Made by a program: the position numbers and the translations under genes
Origin: Flavilitoribacter nigricans DSM 23189 = NBRC 102662
GTDB lineage: Bacteria > Bacteroidota > Bacteroidia > Chitinophagales > Saprospiraceae
Assembly (NCBI RefSeq): GCF_002646595.1
Contig: NZ_PDUD01000067.1
Coordinates: 1-37,501, forward strand
Reading direction: 5' to 3'
DNA: 37,501 bases
Notes under the pieces: generated by a model
The model's database searches: none
What the model saw: the letters and a program-made list of their open reading frames with translations, nothing else
Told to the model about the DNA's origin: nothing
In this document: positions 1 through 7,350 of the stretch, in pieces
Layout of the letters: each line of letters begins with the position of its first letter
Position numbering within the stretch: position 1 is the stretch's first letter

Positions 1-130
1 ATCAGCCAAAGGATTGCCAAGCTCCATAGAGATTGGTAAGCCCTGATCAGCCATAGGATTGCCAAGCTCCATAGAGATTGGTAAGCCCTGACAAAAAAGG
101 CTTAGCAATCTCTATCGAGCTTACTAATCC
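1..130. repeat. 45-bp tandem repeat with inverted third copy
   Basis: Positions 1-45 and 46-90 are direct tandem copies differing at a single base (44 of 45 identical). The core of the second copy (56-87) is then repeated in inverted orientation at 99-130 with 27 of 32 positions pairing, around an 11-nt A-rich loop (88-98). The inverted arm overlaps the stop codon of the minus-strand gene ending at 124, so the folded structure could also serve as that gene's terminator. The array continues to the left edge, so more copies may lie outside the window. Confidence 0.85.
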
Positions 131-1425
131 AGGGAAAACATCATCTCCATCGCCGCCCGCCAACTCCACCATTCGTAGTGAGGGCCGAAATAATGCTCGT
201 CCAGCCCCAGATTGTAGTAGATCAGCAACAGCCAGACCGCAAAGAACAGGACTGGCCACCACCATTGTCGCAGCGACAGTATCCACTGGACCACCAGCGC
301 CAGCGGGAAGGCCAGCAGAGCGTAAAATTCCACGAAGGCCCGGTGCCCGAATGCGCCGCCGAACCACCAGCTGGACCAGCTCGAAAAGGCATACCAGCAC
401 AGTATCCAGATGATCAGGATCAATCGGCTATTGTGGATCCCCCGGATCGCACCGGCCAGCAAACCGATCAGGGCAAGGGCCAGCAACGGGCTAAATAATA
501 GCCAACCGTTCTTAATGGAAAATAACACTTCCCATAATTTGGGATCATTCCAATAAATGAAGCCTTCTTCCTGGTAAGAATCGACCAGAAAGGAGCCCGT
601 CGCGTATTTCCAGTAGAGCATCTGCGGAACAAACCAAAGCAAACCCAGTAATGGGAATAACCACAACTGGGCAAAACGTTCCCACAGGAACTGCAGTCGT
701 TCCCGAATATCCAGGCGGCCATCGGTAGTGTAAAAGAAAAAGAACAGCGCCAGCAGTAAATTGGTCGGCCGGATCAGTACGATCCACCCCAGCGTGGCGG
801 CCAGGCCCCAGGCGAGCGGCCAGCTACCCTGTGTACGATAATAGCGGTCCGTCAGCCAGATGAAAAGATTAAATAGAACAAACGAATAGACGTGGGACAT
901 CCCCGGTTCCCGGGCAATATAGTGCAACAGATTGGTGCCCAGCAACAGCGATAAGGCCACAATATCGGGAGTGATGCCTTTAAAATGAACGCGCAGATTG
1001 GTCCGCAACAGAAAAATACCCAGGAAACCGTGGCACAATCCGGCCAGCAGTAAGCTGATCACATAGGGTGGCGAGTGCCCGTCCGGCGGATAATCGGGGG
1101 TAGCTACGGCCACGGCGTGGGCCGCCAGAAAGAACGGCAGTTGCATCATGGCCACCCCGCAGGTATACTTATCGAAAATCTTGTCCGTACCCGGATAGGG
1201 ACGGAATTCGGCGGCCCCGGTGCGTACCGGTATATCCTCAAAACCATCGTAGATAAAAACGGCAGGCAGATACATGTAATACCCTTCGGCATCAGACCAG
1301 ATCACCGCGTCCAGGCTCCGCTTGCGAAAGTTGAAGGCAAAAGCAATGGTGTAGACGATTGCTCCGGTCCAGAGTAGCGGGATCAGATATTTCCGGGTCC
1401 AGTGCTGTTGCCCTACCGCTGCCAT
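124..1425 (-). CDS. Multi-span membrane protein, GT-C glycosyltransferase-like
   Basis: A 433-residue integral membrane protein with about ten hydrophobic segments, the first at residues 14-31. It is followed by a large first loop beginning with the acidic motif WSDAEGYYMYLP (D45, E47). An acidic residue early in the first extracytoplasmic loop is the hallmark of GT-C glycosyltransferases that use polyprenyl-phosphate sugars, and this is the basis for the call. The start overlaps the end of the upstream GT2 gene by 13 bp, so the two are almost certainly translated together. A natural model is that the GT2 enzyme makes a polyprenyl-phosphate sugar and this protein transfers it at the periplasmic face. 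The acceptor is unknown. It could instead be an uncharacterised membrane protein with no transferase activity. Confidence 0.6.
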   Translation of the reverse strand: MAAVGQQHWTRKYLIPLLWTGAIVYTIAFAFNFRKRSLDAVIWSDAEGYYMYLPAVFIYDGFEDIPVRTGAAEFRPYPGTDKIFDKYTCGVAMMQLPFFLAAHAVAVATPDYPPDGHSPPYVISLLLAGLCHGFLGIFLLRTNLRVHFKGITPDIVALSLLLGTNLLHYIAREPGMSHVYSFVLFNLFIWLTDRYYRTQGSWPLAWGLAATLGWIVLIRPTNLLLALFFFFYTTDGRLDIRERLQFLWERFAQLWLFPLLGLLWFVPQMLYWKYATGSFLVDSYQEEGFIYWNDPKLWEVLFSIKNGWLLFSPLLALALIGLLAGAIRGIHNSRLILIIWILCWYAFSSWSSWWFGGAFGHRAFVEFYALLAFPLALVVQWILSLRQWWWPVLFFAVWLLLIYYNLGLDEHYFGPHYEWWSWRAAMEMMFSLD

Positions 1426-2132
1426 ATATTGTATTTCAGGATGCAGTAAATGGCCCGGAAACCATCCTTCCAGTTGATTTTTTTTCCTTCCTGGTAAGTG
1501 CGCCCGTAATAAGAGATCCCCACTTCGTAGATGCGGACTCCCGGAATGCGCGACACCTTCGCCGTCACCTCGGGTTCGAAACCAAAGCGTTTTTCCTGCA
1601 GTTCCAGTCCCTGGATCACCTCGGTCCGGAACAGTTTGTAGCAGGTTTCCATATCCGTCAGATTCAGATTGGTAAATGCGTTGGACAGAAAAGTAAGGAA
1701 TTTGTTGCCGATGGAATGCCAGAAAAAGAGGATCCGGTGCGGATTGCCTCCCATAAAACGGGAACCGTACACCACGTCGGCATTACCTTCCAGCATCGGG
1801 TTCAGCAGCAAGTGGTACTCCCGGGGATCGTATTCCAGGTCCGCATCCTGAATGATGATGAAATCCCCGCTCGCTTCCCGGATGCCGGTGTGCAGCGCCG
1901 CACCCTTTCCCTGATTTTTATCGTGTTCCAGGTATCGCATGGGAAATTCCGGATGCTCTGTCTGGTAGCGTTGCAGGGCCTCCCGGGTACCATCCGTAGA
2001 ACAATCGTTGACCACCACTACTTCGCGGGCAAGCGCGGCGGGCAGGGTTACCGTCCTCACTTTATCCAGGATCTGGTGGATCGTTCGCGCTTCGTTGTAG
2101 GCCGGTATGACGATGGATAGGGTACGCTGCAT
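1413..2132 (-). CDS. Family 2 glycosyltransferase (DPM1-like)
   Basis: A 239-residue soluble GT-A enzyme. It has the opening strand and loop SIVIPAYNEARTI (6-18), the nucleotide-binding DCSTDGT (43-49), the KNQGKGAAL loop (72-80) and the DAD metal-binding motif (D96, D98), followed by a GSRF segment. Length and motifs match the dolichyl/polyprenyl-phosphate mannose or glucose synthase branch of GT2, which charges a lipid-phosphate carrier with sugar at the cytoplasmic membrane. There is no C-terminal membrane pair, so membrane association would depend on the partner encoded next (13-bp overlap). A perfect -7 box lies 18-25 bp before the ATG, leaving a very short leader. The sugar donor cannot be read from the sequence. 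Confidence 0.85.
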   Translation of the reverse strand: MQRTLSIVIPAYNEARTIHQILDKVRTVTLPAALAREVVVVNDCSTDGTREALQRYQTEHPEFPMRYLEHDKNQGKGAALHTGIREASGDFIIIQDADLEYDPREYHLLLNPMLEGNADVVYGSRFMGGNPHRILFFWHSIGNKFLTFLSNAFTNLNLTDMETCYKLFRTEVIQGLELQEKRFGFEPEVTAKVSRIPGVRIYEVGISYYGRTYQEGKKINWKDGFRAIYCILKYNIWQR

Positions 2133-2149
2133 AAACAGGATTTGAGCGC

Positions 2150-2157
2150 CAAAGATA
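2150..2157 (-). promoter_or_regulatory. Bacteroidota -7 box for the glycosyltransferase operon
   Basis: Read on the minus strand this is TATCTTTG, a perfect match to TAnnTTTG, ending 18 bp before the ATG at 2132. No convincing -33 TTTG was seen at the usual distance. Confidence 0.5.
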
Positions 2158-2239
2158 GATATTCTGGGGAATTATCGCAGCCCATAAGCCGGTGCCGGAA
2201 AGGTACGGCCCCGTTCAACGGATCTCTATACCAGTAGCT

Positions 2240-3607
2240 TTATTCCGGAGTGGCCATCATCCAGGCCGTTGCTCCGTCCGGGTCCCGGATCAGCCGGTAA
2301 TCTCCGCTGATCCCGACCACATCGACTTTCGTATCCGCGGGCAGAGCCGCAACGGGTGCAGCCTCCGACGTGGGCGCCTGCAACAATTCCACCGGCCGGT
2401 CCAGGGAAAGATTGCCGATAGACCGGTTCAGGTTTTCCAGGGCATTGGCCGGTAAATAACCCGCTAATCCTTGCGGACTGCGCACCCGGTACCAGTTAGC
2501 GCTCGCAGCGAGTACTTCCAGCGGCAGGTACCGGTCCAGCGTAGCCAGTTGCCGGCTTCGCGATTGGGGCGCGGCCGACAAGCGGGTATTGCTGCGCCTC
2601 ACCCGGGCTATATTACCCAGCTGAGCGGTATCGGCCCGCACGCCCGGTGTTTTATCCGTTTGAAAAGCCACGTAAGGATGCGGATCGATCGCCCCGTAAC
2701 CGCGTCGGTAAATCCCGAAATGCAGGTGCGGACGGGTGTTCCGGGCGTTTCCGGTATTGCCCACCAGCCCCAGCGTATCACCGGCCTTGACCATCTGGCC
2801 TTCCCGGACCAATTGGCTGTCAAGGTGGGCATAATACAGCGATTGGTGACGTACGGGATCGCTGAGCCAGACCTGCTTACCTCCCAGTCCCCGATCCCGC
2901 ACGCTTCGCACCATACCGTCAACGGCAGCCACTACCGGAGTGCCCCGCCGGGCAAAAATATCGATGCCTTTGTGATCGCGTTTTCCGCCATCCCGCGGGT
3001 CGCCGAAAAAGCTCCAGATATCGCGGTTCTGTTTACCGCTCACCGGGAAGGCCCCGTAGACCGGTTGCACGATCAGATCGAGGGTATAACGTGTAGACGC
3101 CAGTAATTCGGGTTGGATCCTCAGGATGTAGGTTCCGGCCTCTTCCACTTCGAAATCCAGGCTGTCTGTCTGATCTTCTTCCGTATTGAGCAGATGGCGA
3201 AAATTGACCGTACTATCGGTGGATTCATCTCGAAAGAGATCCACAAAATAGCGGATACTGTCCGGTGTCGTGACCAGTTTCATTTTCAGCAGTTCCCCGG
3301 TCTTTAATTCCATCCGGTAAGCGATCGCATCCGGATCTTCCGCCCGGAAATAGCCGGTTTCCCGGAAAGGTGGCTGGGTCAGCACACTATCCGCCAGCGC
3401 CCGGCTCCCGGCCCGGCGCCAGGCTTTGCCCAGCTGGGTATTGGCCAGACCGGTGGAATCCAGGGCGGCCAGATAGGCTTCCCGGGGTGTCAGTTTGGGC
3501 GTGGAGAGCAATCCACCGAAAACGGTATTTCGGTCACAGGCGCTAAACAGGAGCAGCCCGGCAAACAGGAGTACCGTTAGAGAAAAATATCTTGGGTGTT
3601 GGTTCAT
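2240..3607 (-). CDS. M23/LytM-type peptidase lipoprotein with SH3-like tail
   Basis: A 455-residue envelope protein. The N-terminus is a lipoprotein signal with lipobox LFSAC (C24). Residues 95-180 resemble a small beta-sandwich of the pre-peptidase kind. The LytM zinc site is intact: H212 and D216 in DHKGIDIF, H261 in YYAHLDS, and H294/H296 in PHLHFGIY. The C-terminal ~110 residues look like one or two bacterial SH3 domains, with phrases such as WYRVRSPQGLAGYLP. The family cleaves peptide cross-links in peptidoglycan, or activates amidases when degenerate. Because all metal ligands are present, a real endopeptidase acting in the periplasm is likely. It is monocistronic, with its own promoter box at 3677-3684. 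Confidence 0.9.
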   Translation of the reverse strand: MNQHPRYFSLTVLLFAGLLLFSACDRNTVFGGLLSTPKLTPREAYLAALDSTGLANTQLGKAWRRAGSRALADSVLTQPPFRETGYFRAEDPDAIAYRMELKTGELLKMKLVTTPDSIRYFVDLFRDESTDSTVNFRHLLNTEEDQTDSLDFEVEEAGTYILRIQPELLASTRYTLDLIVQPVYGAFPVSGKQNRDIWSFFGDPRDGGKRDHKGIDIFARRGTPVVAAVDGMVRSVRDRGLGGKQVWLSDPVRHQSLYYAHLDSQLVREGQMVKAGDTLGLVGNTGNARNTRPHLHFGIYRRGYGAIDPHPYVAFQTDKTPGVRADTAQLGNIARVRRSNTRLSAAPQSRSRQLATLDRYLPLEVLAASANWYRVRSPQGLAGYLPANALENLNRSIGNLSLDRPVELLQAPTSEAAPVAALPADTKVDVVGISGDYRLIRDPDGATAWMMATPE

Positions 3608-3676
3608 TTTGTAATGGGTAAATATCGCTATTCAATGGCTACCGGCCATGAAACCTTAACGGGTTAAGTACTTTGT

Positions 3677-3684
3677 CAAAATTA
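3677..3684 (-). promoter_or_regulatory. Bacteroidota -7 box upstream of the M23 gene
   Basis: On the minus strand this reads TAATTTTG, a perfect TAnnTTTG, about 70 bp before the ATG at 3607. No clear -33 element is visible. Confidence 0.4.
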
Positions 3685-3840
3685 AAGAGCAAATGGAGGC
3701 GGAAAGGTTGCCTACCTTAATAGAATAGCTGCCGGACTAGAATGTTTAACCGGAATGCTAAAGAACTGGTTAAGAAAAACTTAAATCGTATTTTTCGGTA
3801 AATCAGGTTCAAGAAGGGTGACGCTCCGAACGGAAATCCA

Positions 3841-6570
3841 TTAACGAAGTACCAACCGGCCACCAGCTTCCCGGTCACCGTTCCATAAACGGTACACGTA
3901 CACGCCGGCCGGAAGATCACCGGTCAGATACTGGTATTCGAAAGGTTTCCCCGGCTCGGCCTCCCAGTCGGTCCGGATCACCCGGGCACCGTTGAGTGAA
4001 TACAGCTCAAACCGCAACGATTCGCTTTCGGCCTGCCGGACCCGTACGTGGAAGAAATCGCGGGCCGGATTGGGACTGATCTGCACCTCGGGTGGTGCGG
4101 GATAAAGCACTTCGGCAAGATTAGTGTAGGTATAGGTTCCCGACTTCCGGACTTTTATCCGGTAAATGTCATTGCCTCGCCGTGGTTCCGGGTCGATAAA
4201 CTGATAATTTTCCTCACCCTGACTATTACCACTTGGCGGAACGCTGCCCAAATTTTCAAAATGAAAATAATCGCTGCTCCGTTGTACGATCATTTCGCTC
4301 ACTTCCGATTCATAGCCGGTACGCCAATTTAATTCCACGGCGGTCTCCACTAACTGTGCCGTCAGCGGCATCAATTCCACGAAGGGGTCTTCACAATAAG
4401 GACGGATCACCCTCCGATCGGTGGCCGACAGGCCGGCGGCATCCGTCACTTTTAGTTCAACCCGGTAATAATAGATCTCTTCGCCGCAGCCCAGCGGCTC
4501 CACCACGAGAAAGGATTCGGTCTGGGTATCGACCGGTTCCGGATGGAAATGGTCGTTGTGGTGAAAGTAGACCCGCCATTCGTACTGCAGATCTTCCGGC
4601 TGATGCTCGGCATCGTGTACTTCGGCCGCCAGTCGCAGCACCGTCGTTTCGTCGGTGGGATAGCGTACACCTTTCCCGATACTGCTGATGCGGGCCGTCG
4701 GCGGTGTGTTGTTGAGCGAGATGATACGGCTATCCTGGCGACTGAGTCCCTGGGCATCCTTCACGGTAAGGCGGACGGTAAATTGCTCCGGGCCGCTTCC
4801 CGCCGCGCGGTAGATATGATCGGGCGCCGCTTCGCTGCTCGTACTGCCGTCGCCAAAATCCCAGAAATAGGTAGCGATGGATCCCGAATCATCGGTAGAG
4901 CCCGTTCCGTCGAATTGAACCGTCAGCGGACTCGGACCGTAGGACGTATCCAACTGAATGCGGGCCGTGGGAGCGGGATTGCCGCCGTAAGTGATCCGGC
5001 GCACGGCACCGTAAATATCCAGGTAGTACAGATTTTTGTCCCGTGGATTGAGGGTCATGTGGATGATATCGTGCGCCTCCCGGTGGAAGGGCGTAACGGA
5101 ACTTAGCTCCTGTTCATCGTTAAAATCAAAAACCTTGATCCAGCTACTGAAGTCCACGCCGAAGTATTTCCCGCGATAGCTTTCCGGATAGGGTCCATCT
5201 TGGGGGTAAAAGACGCCGGCGAGGCTCGAAAAGCCGTTGAATAACTCACTTTGCACGGGGCAATCCGGATCGTCCAGGTTAACGGCCATCAGCTTGCCTT
5301 CCGGATCAAAGCCGGGCACGGCGGCCTTCCCTTCCAGGTTCCAGCGGGCATTGTTCCAGACAATGGCCGGCAGCGTTTCCACCGGAGCCCCGGGAATGGC
5401 CGAAAGCGGTTCATTTGGATTACAGGGATTGGGGATGACGGCCGGATCCTGTTTCCGGGGTCGCCGGAAGGTTTCCCGAAAATTGAAAAAGGGTTCCACG
5501 CAGGCCCCTTCGTTGTAGTATTTGTTAGGGGCCAGATAGTTCGCTGGCGCGGGTAGTTTGGCAAAGGCCCAGCTCTCTTCCAGGCCCTCGGTGATGGGCC
5601 AGCCAAAATTCAGTCCGCCCCGGGGAATAATGTTGATCTCTTCCCAGAGTCCGTTACCGACATCACCGGCGTAGATGACTCCCGGATTACCTTCCGAAGC
5701 GTAGTGGCTACCCGTTTCCGGTCGCACCATGATGCGGTAGGGATTGCGCAGCCCGTAGGCCCAGATGCGGGAAACTGCCGACCGTGGGGCGGACGGATCG
5801 AAGAAAGGATTGCTGGGTAGTCCGTCACCGGTTTCCGGATCGATGCGCAGGATCTTGCCGTTGTAGCTGCCCAGATACTGGGCCCGGTACGATCCGACAT
5901 CCTGATCGGGGGTGATGATGCCGGCCGCCAGGGCCGGAGTGACGGGCGTTTCCAGGCTGTCGCCGCCAATATCGGCACTGACGTTGCTGGTGGCGTCACC
6001 GCAGGAGATCAGTAGGGTCCGGTCGGTCGCCATGATCAGGCTTCCCAGTCCGTGGTAAGCGTACAGGAGTGGGATCCCGTTCCCGATCGTCTCTCCCAGC
6101 AAGACTTTTTTGCTTCCCTCGATGATCGTGGTAAAAGCGGTAGCCGGATCGGCCGTGAAGCGACTAACCCGCCCAATGGTAGGCTGATGCAACACCGAGC
6201 TGTCCGGATGGTAAGCGGGGGTACCGTAGTGGTCGTAATAGTGCCGGTCCAGAGCGTACAGGAGGTAGATGTAACCGTTCTCCAGAAAATCATGATCCAG
6301 ACAAAATCCCATCAGGCCGTGATCCTTCCAGTTGCTGACCTCCTCACTGATGTCCAGCAGTGGAGCGGGAAAGGGTTTCCCCAGGGTATCGATCATCTGA
6401 ATGCGACCGGCTTTTTCCCAGACGTAAGCCCGACCGTTGTCATCAAAAGTGACGCCGGTGGGAAAATCAAAACCATTCAGGTAAACTTCATCGTGAAAAT
6501 CGGGCGGCAACTGAGCCGAGAGGTAGCCCGCAAACAGGAAACAACAGAGCGTAAAGATGGAGCGGTTCAT
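3841..6570 (-). CDS. Secreted GSDH-type beta-propeller protein with PKD domain and T9SS tail
   Basis: A 909-residue exported protein. The start at 6570 is preferred over an ATG 62 codons upstream because MNRSIFTLCCFLFAGYLSAQ is a clean signal peptide. Residues ~25-530 form a glucose/sorbosone dehydrogenase-type propeller (family of soluble PQQ-dependent sugar dehydrogenases and HHIP). Visible marks are NGRAYVWEKAGRIQ, the GNGIPLLYAYHGLGSL segment, GKILRIDPETGDG and WAYGLRNPYR. A PKD domain follows at ~535-615 (WDFGDGS), then a second immunoglobulin-like domain to ~725. The last ~80 residues are a type A T9SS sorting domain (ISPNPARDFF ... GVYVYRLWNG). It is therefore likely secreted or surface-attached. 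Cofactor and substrate are not evident, and many such propellers are not proven dehydrogenases. Confidence 0.85.
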   Translation of the reverse strand: MNRSIFTLCCFLFAGYLSAQLPPDFHDEVYLNGFDFPTGVTFDDNGRAYVWEKAGRIQMIDTLGKPFPAPLLDISEEVSNWKDHGLMGFCLDHDFLENGYIYLLYALDRHYYDHYGTPAYHPDSSVLHQPTIGRVSRFTADPATAFTTIIEGSKKVLLGETIGNGIPLLYAYHGLGSLIMATDRTLLISCGDATSNVSADIGGDSLETPVTPALAAGIITPDQDVGSYRAQYLGSYNGKILRIDPETGDGLPSNPFFDPSAPRSAVSRIWAYGLRNPYRIMVRPETGSHYASEGNPGVIYAGDVGNGLWEEINIIPRGGLNFGWPITEGLEESWAFAKLPAPANYLAPNKYYNEGACVEPFFNFRETFRRPRKQDPAVIPNPCNPNEPLSAIPGAPVETLPAIVWNNARWNLEGKAAVPGFDPEGKLMAVNLDDPDCPVQSELFNGFSSLAGVFYPQDGPYPESYRGKYFGVDFSSWIKVFDFNDEQELSSVTPFHREAHDIIHMTLNPRDKNLYYLDIYGAVRRITYGGNPAPTARIQLDTSYGPSPLTVQFDGTGSTDDSGSIATYFWDFGDGSTSSEAAPDHIYRAAGSGPEQFTVRLTVKDAQGLSRQDSRIISLNNTPPTARISSIGKGVRYPTDETTVLRLAAEVHDAEHQPEDLQYEWRVYFHHNDHFHPEPVDTQTESFLVVEPLGCGEEIYYYRVELKVTDAAGLSATDRRVIRPYCEDPFVELMPLTAQLVETAVELNWRTGYESEVSEMIVQRSSDYFHFENLGSVPPSGNSQGEENYQFIDPEPRRGNDIYRIKVRKSGTYTYTNLAEVLYPAPPEVQISPNPARDFFHVRVRQAESESLRFELYSLNGARVIRTDWEAEPGKPFEYQYLTGDLPAGVYVYRLWNGDREAGGRLVLR

Positions 6571-6781
6571 GGGCTTCACAGCAATTGAAGTAAGAATGAA
6601 AACGGCCGGATCAATAACACAGCCAGGATCGAAACGACGGAATAAAGGTCTTATTTTAAATGGGCTTATGCCAAAATTTCGGCCTTTTTCTGGCACGGGT
6701 GCAGCTGGTGGGAGTATATTTAGGCCCCAGGTAGTCCCTGCCTTCCCCAGCTTCAAAAAATATTAAACCTAATGATAACCG

Positions 6782-7219
6782 ATGATCCGCAAACTCACAT
6801 TGCTCAGTTTCCTCACTTTCCTCTATTGCAGTAATCCGGAACCTATGGATAAATCCGTCTGGATCGAAGAGATCCACCAGGCCGAACGGGCCTTCAATGA
6901 TATGGCCGCCGAACAGGGCGTTCAGGCTGCTTTCCTGGCCTTTGCCGCGGACAGCGCCGCCATCAACCGCAACAATAGCATCATCCGGGGCAAAGCGGCC
7001 ATCCGGGAATATTTTGAGCAACAAACCCTACGCGATGTACGCCTGAGCTGGGAGCCGGAATTCATCGAGGTATCCGACGACGGCAGCATGGGTTACACCT
7101 ACGGTCCCTATAATTTCTCCGCCAGGGATACTTCCGGAAGGATCATGGAAAGCACCGGCATTTTCCATACGGTCTGGAAACGCCAGCAAAACGGTGGCTG
7201 GAAGTATGTATACGACTGA
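6782..7219 (+). CDS. NTF2-like (DUF4440/SnoaL-type) protein, probable lipoprotein
   Basis: A 145-residue protein with a hydrophobic N-terminus ending FLTFLYCSN. This could be a divergent lipobox (C16) or a short signal anchor. The remainder has the alpha+beta-barrel pattern of the NTF2/SnoaL superfamily: IHQAERAFNDMAAEQG helix, GKAAIREYF, and GSMGYTYGPYNFS ... GIFHTVWKRQQNGGWKYVYD closing strands. The family includes enzymes and small-molecule binding proteins, so no reaction can be assigned. It is divergent from the propeller gene starting at 6570, with 211 bp between the starts, and is followed by a strong hairpin terminator. Confidence 0.75.
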   Translation: MIRKLTLLSFLTFLYCSNPEPMDKSVWIEEIHQAERAFNDMAAEQGVQAAFLAFAADSAAINRNNSIIRGKAAIREYFEQQTLRDVRLSWEPEFIEVSDDGSMGYTYGPYNFSARDTSGRIMESTGIFHTVWKRQQNGGWKYVYD

Positions 7220-7255
7220 TCGGTGCGGGCCGGCCTTTCGGACGACCATTCATAA

Positions 7256-7291
7256 CAGCGCAGCCTACCGGGGAATCGGCAGGCTGCGCTG
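7256..7291. terminator. Bidirectional hairpin between convergent genes
   Basis: A 15-bp stem with one mismatch (7256-7270 with 7277-7291) and a 6-nt loop lies between the plus-strand gene ending at 7219 and the minus-strand gene ending at 7351. The flanking T and A runs are weak. Confidence 0.7.
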
Positions 7292-7350
7292 TTGTCATTA
7301 GTAAATTTTGGTTGTACTAACGTTTATTTAATTCCGTGGTAACGGTCCCT

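Noticed and set aside
1-90. Possible CRISPR repeats
   Set aside because: The two 45-bp units abut with no spacer and a third is inverted; this is a tandem/inverted extragenic repeat. No cas gene is present.
1359-2120. 253-codon plus-strand ORF antisense to the GT2 gene
   Set aside because: The opposite strand carries an intact GT2 with all motifs; the antisense frame has no recognisable domain and reflects codon bias.
6571-6756. N-terminal extension of the large propeller protein to 971 residues
   Set aside because: It would bury a clean signal peptide 62 residues inside the protein; the start at 6570 is preferred.
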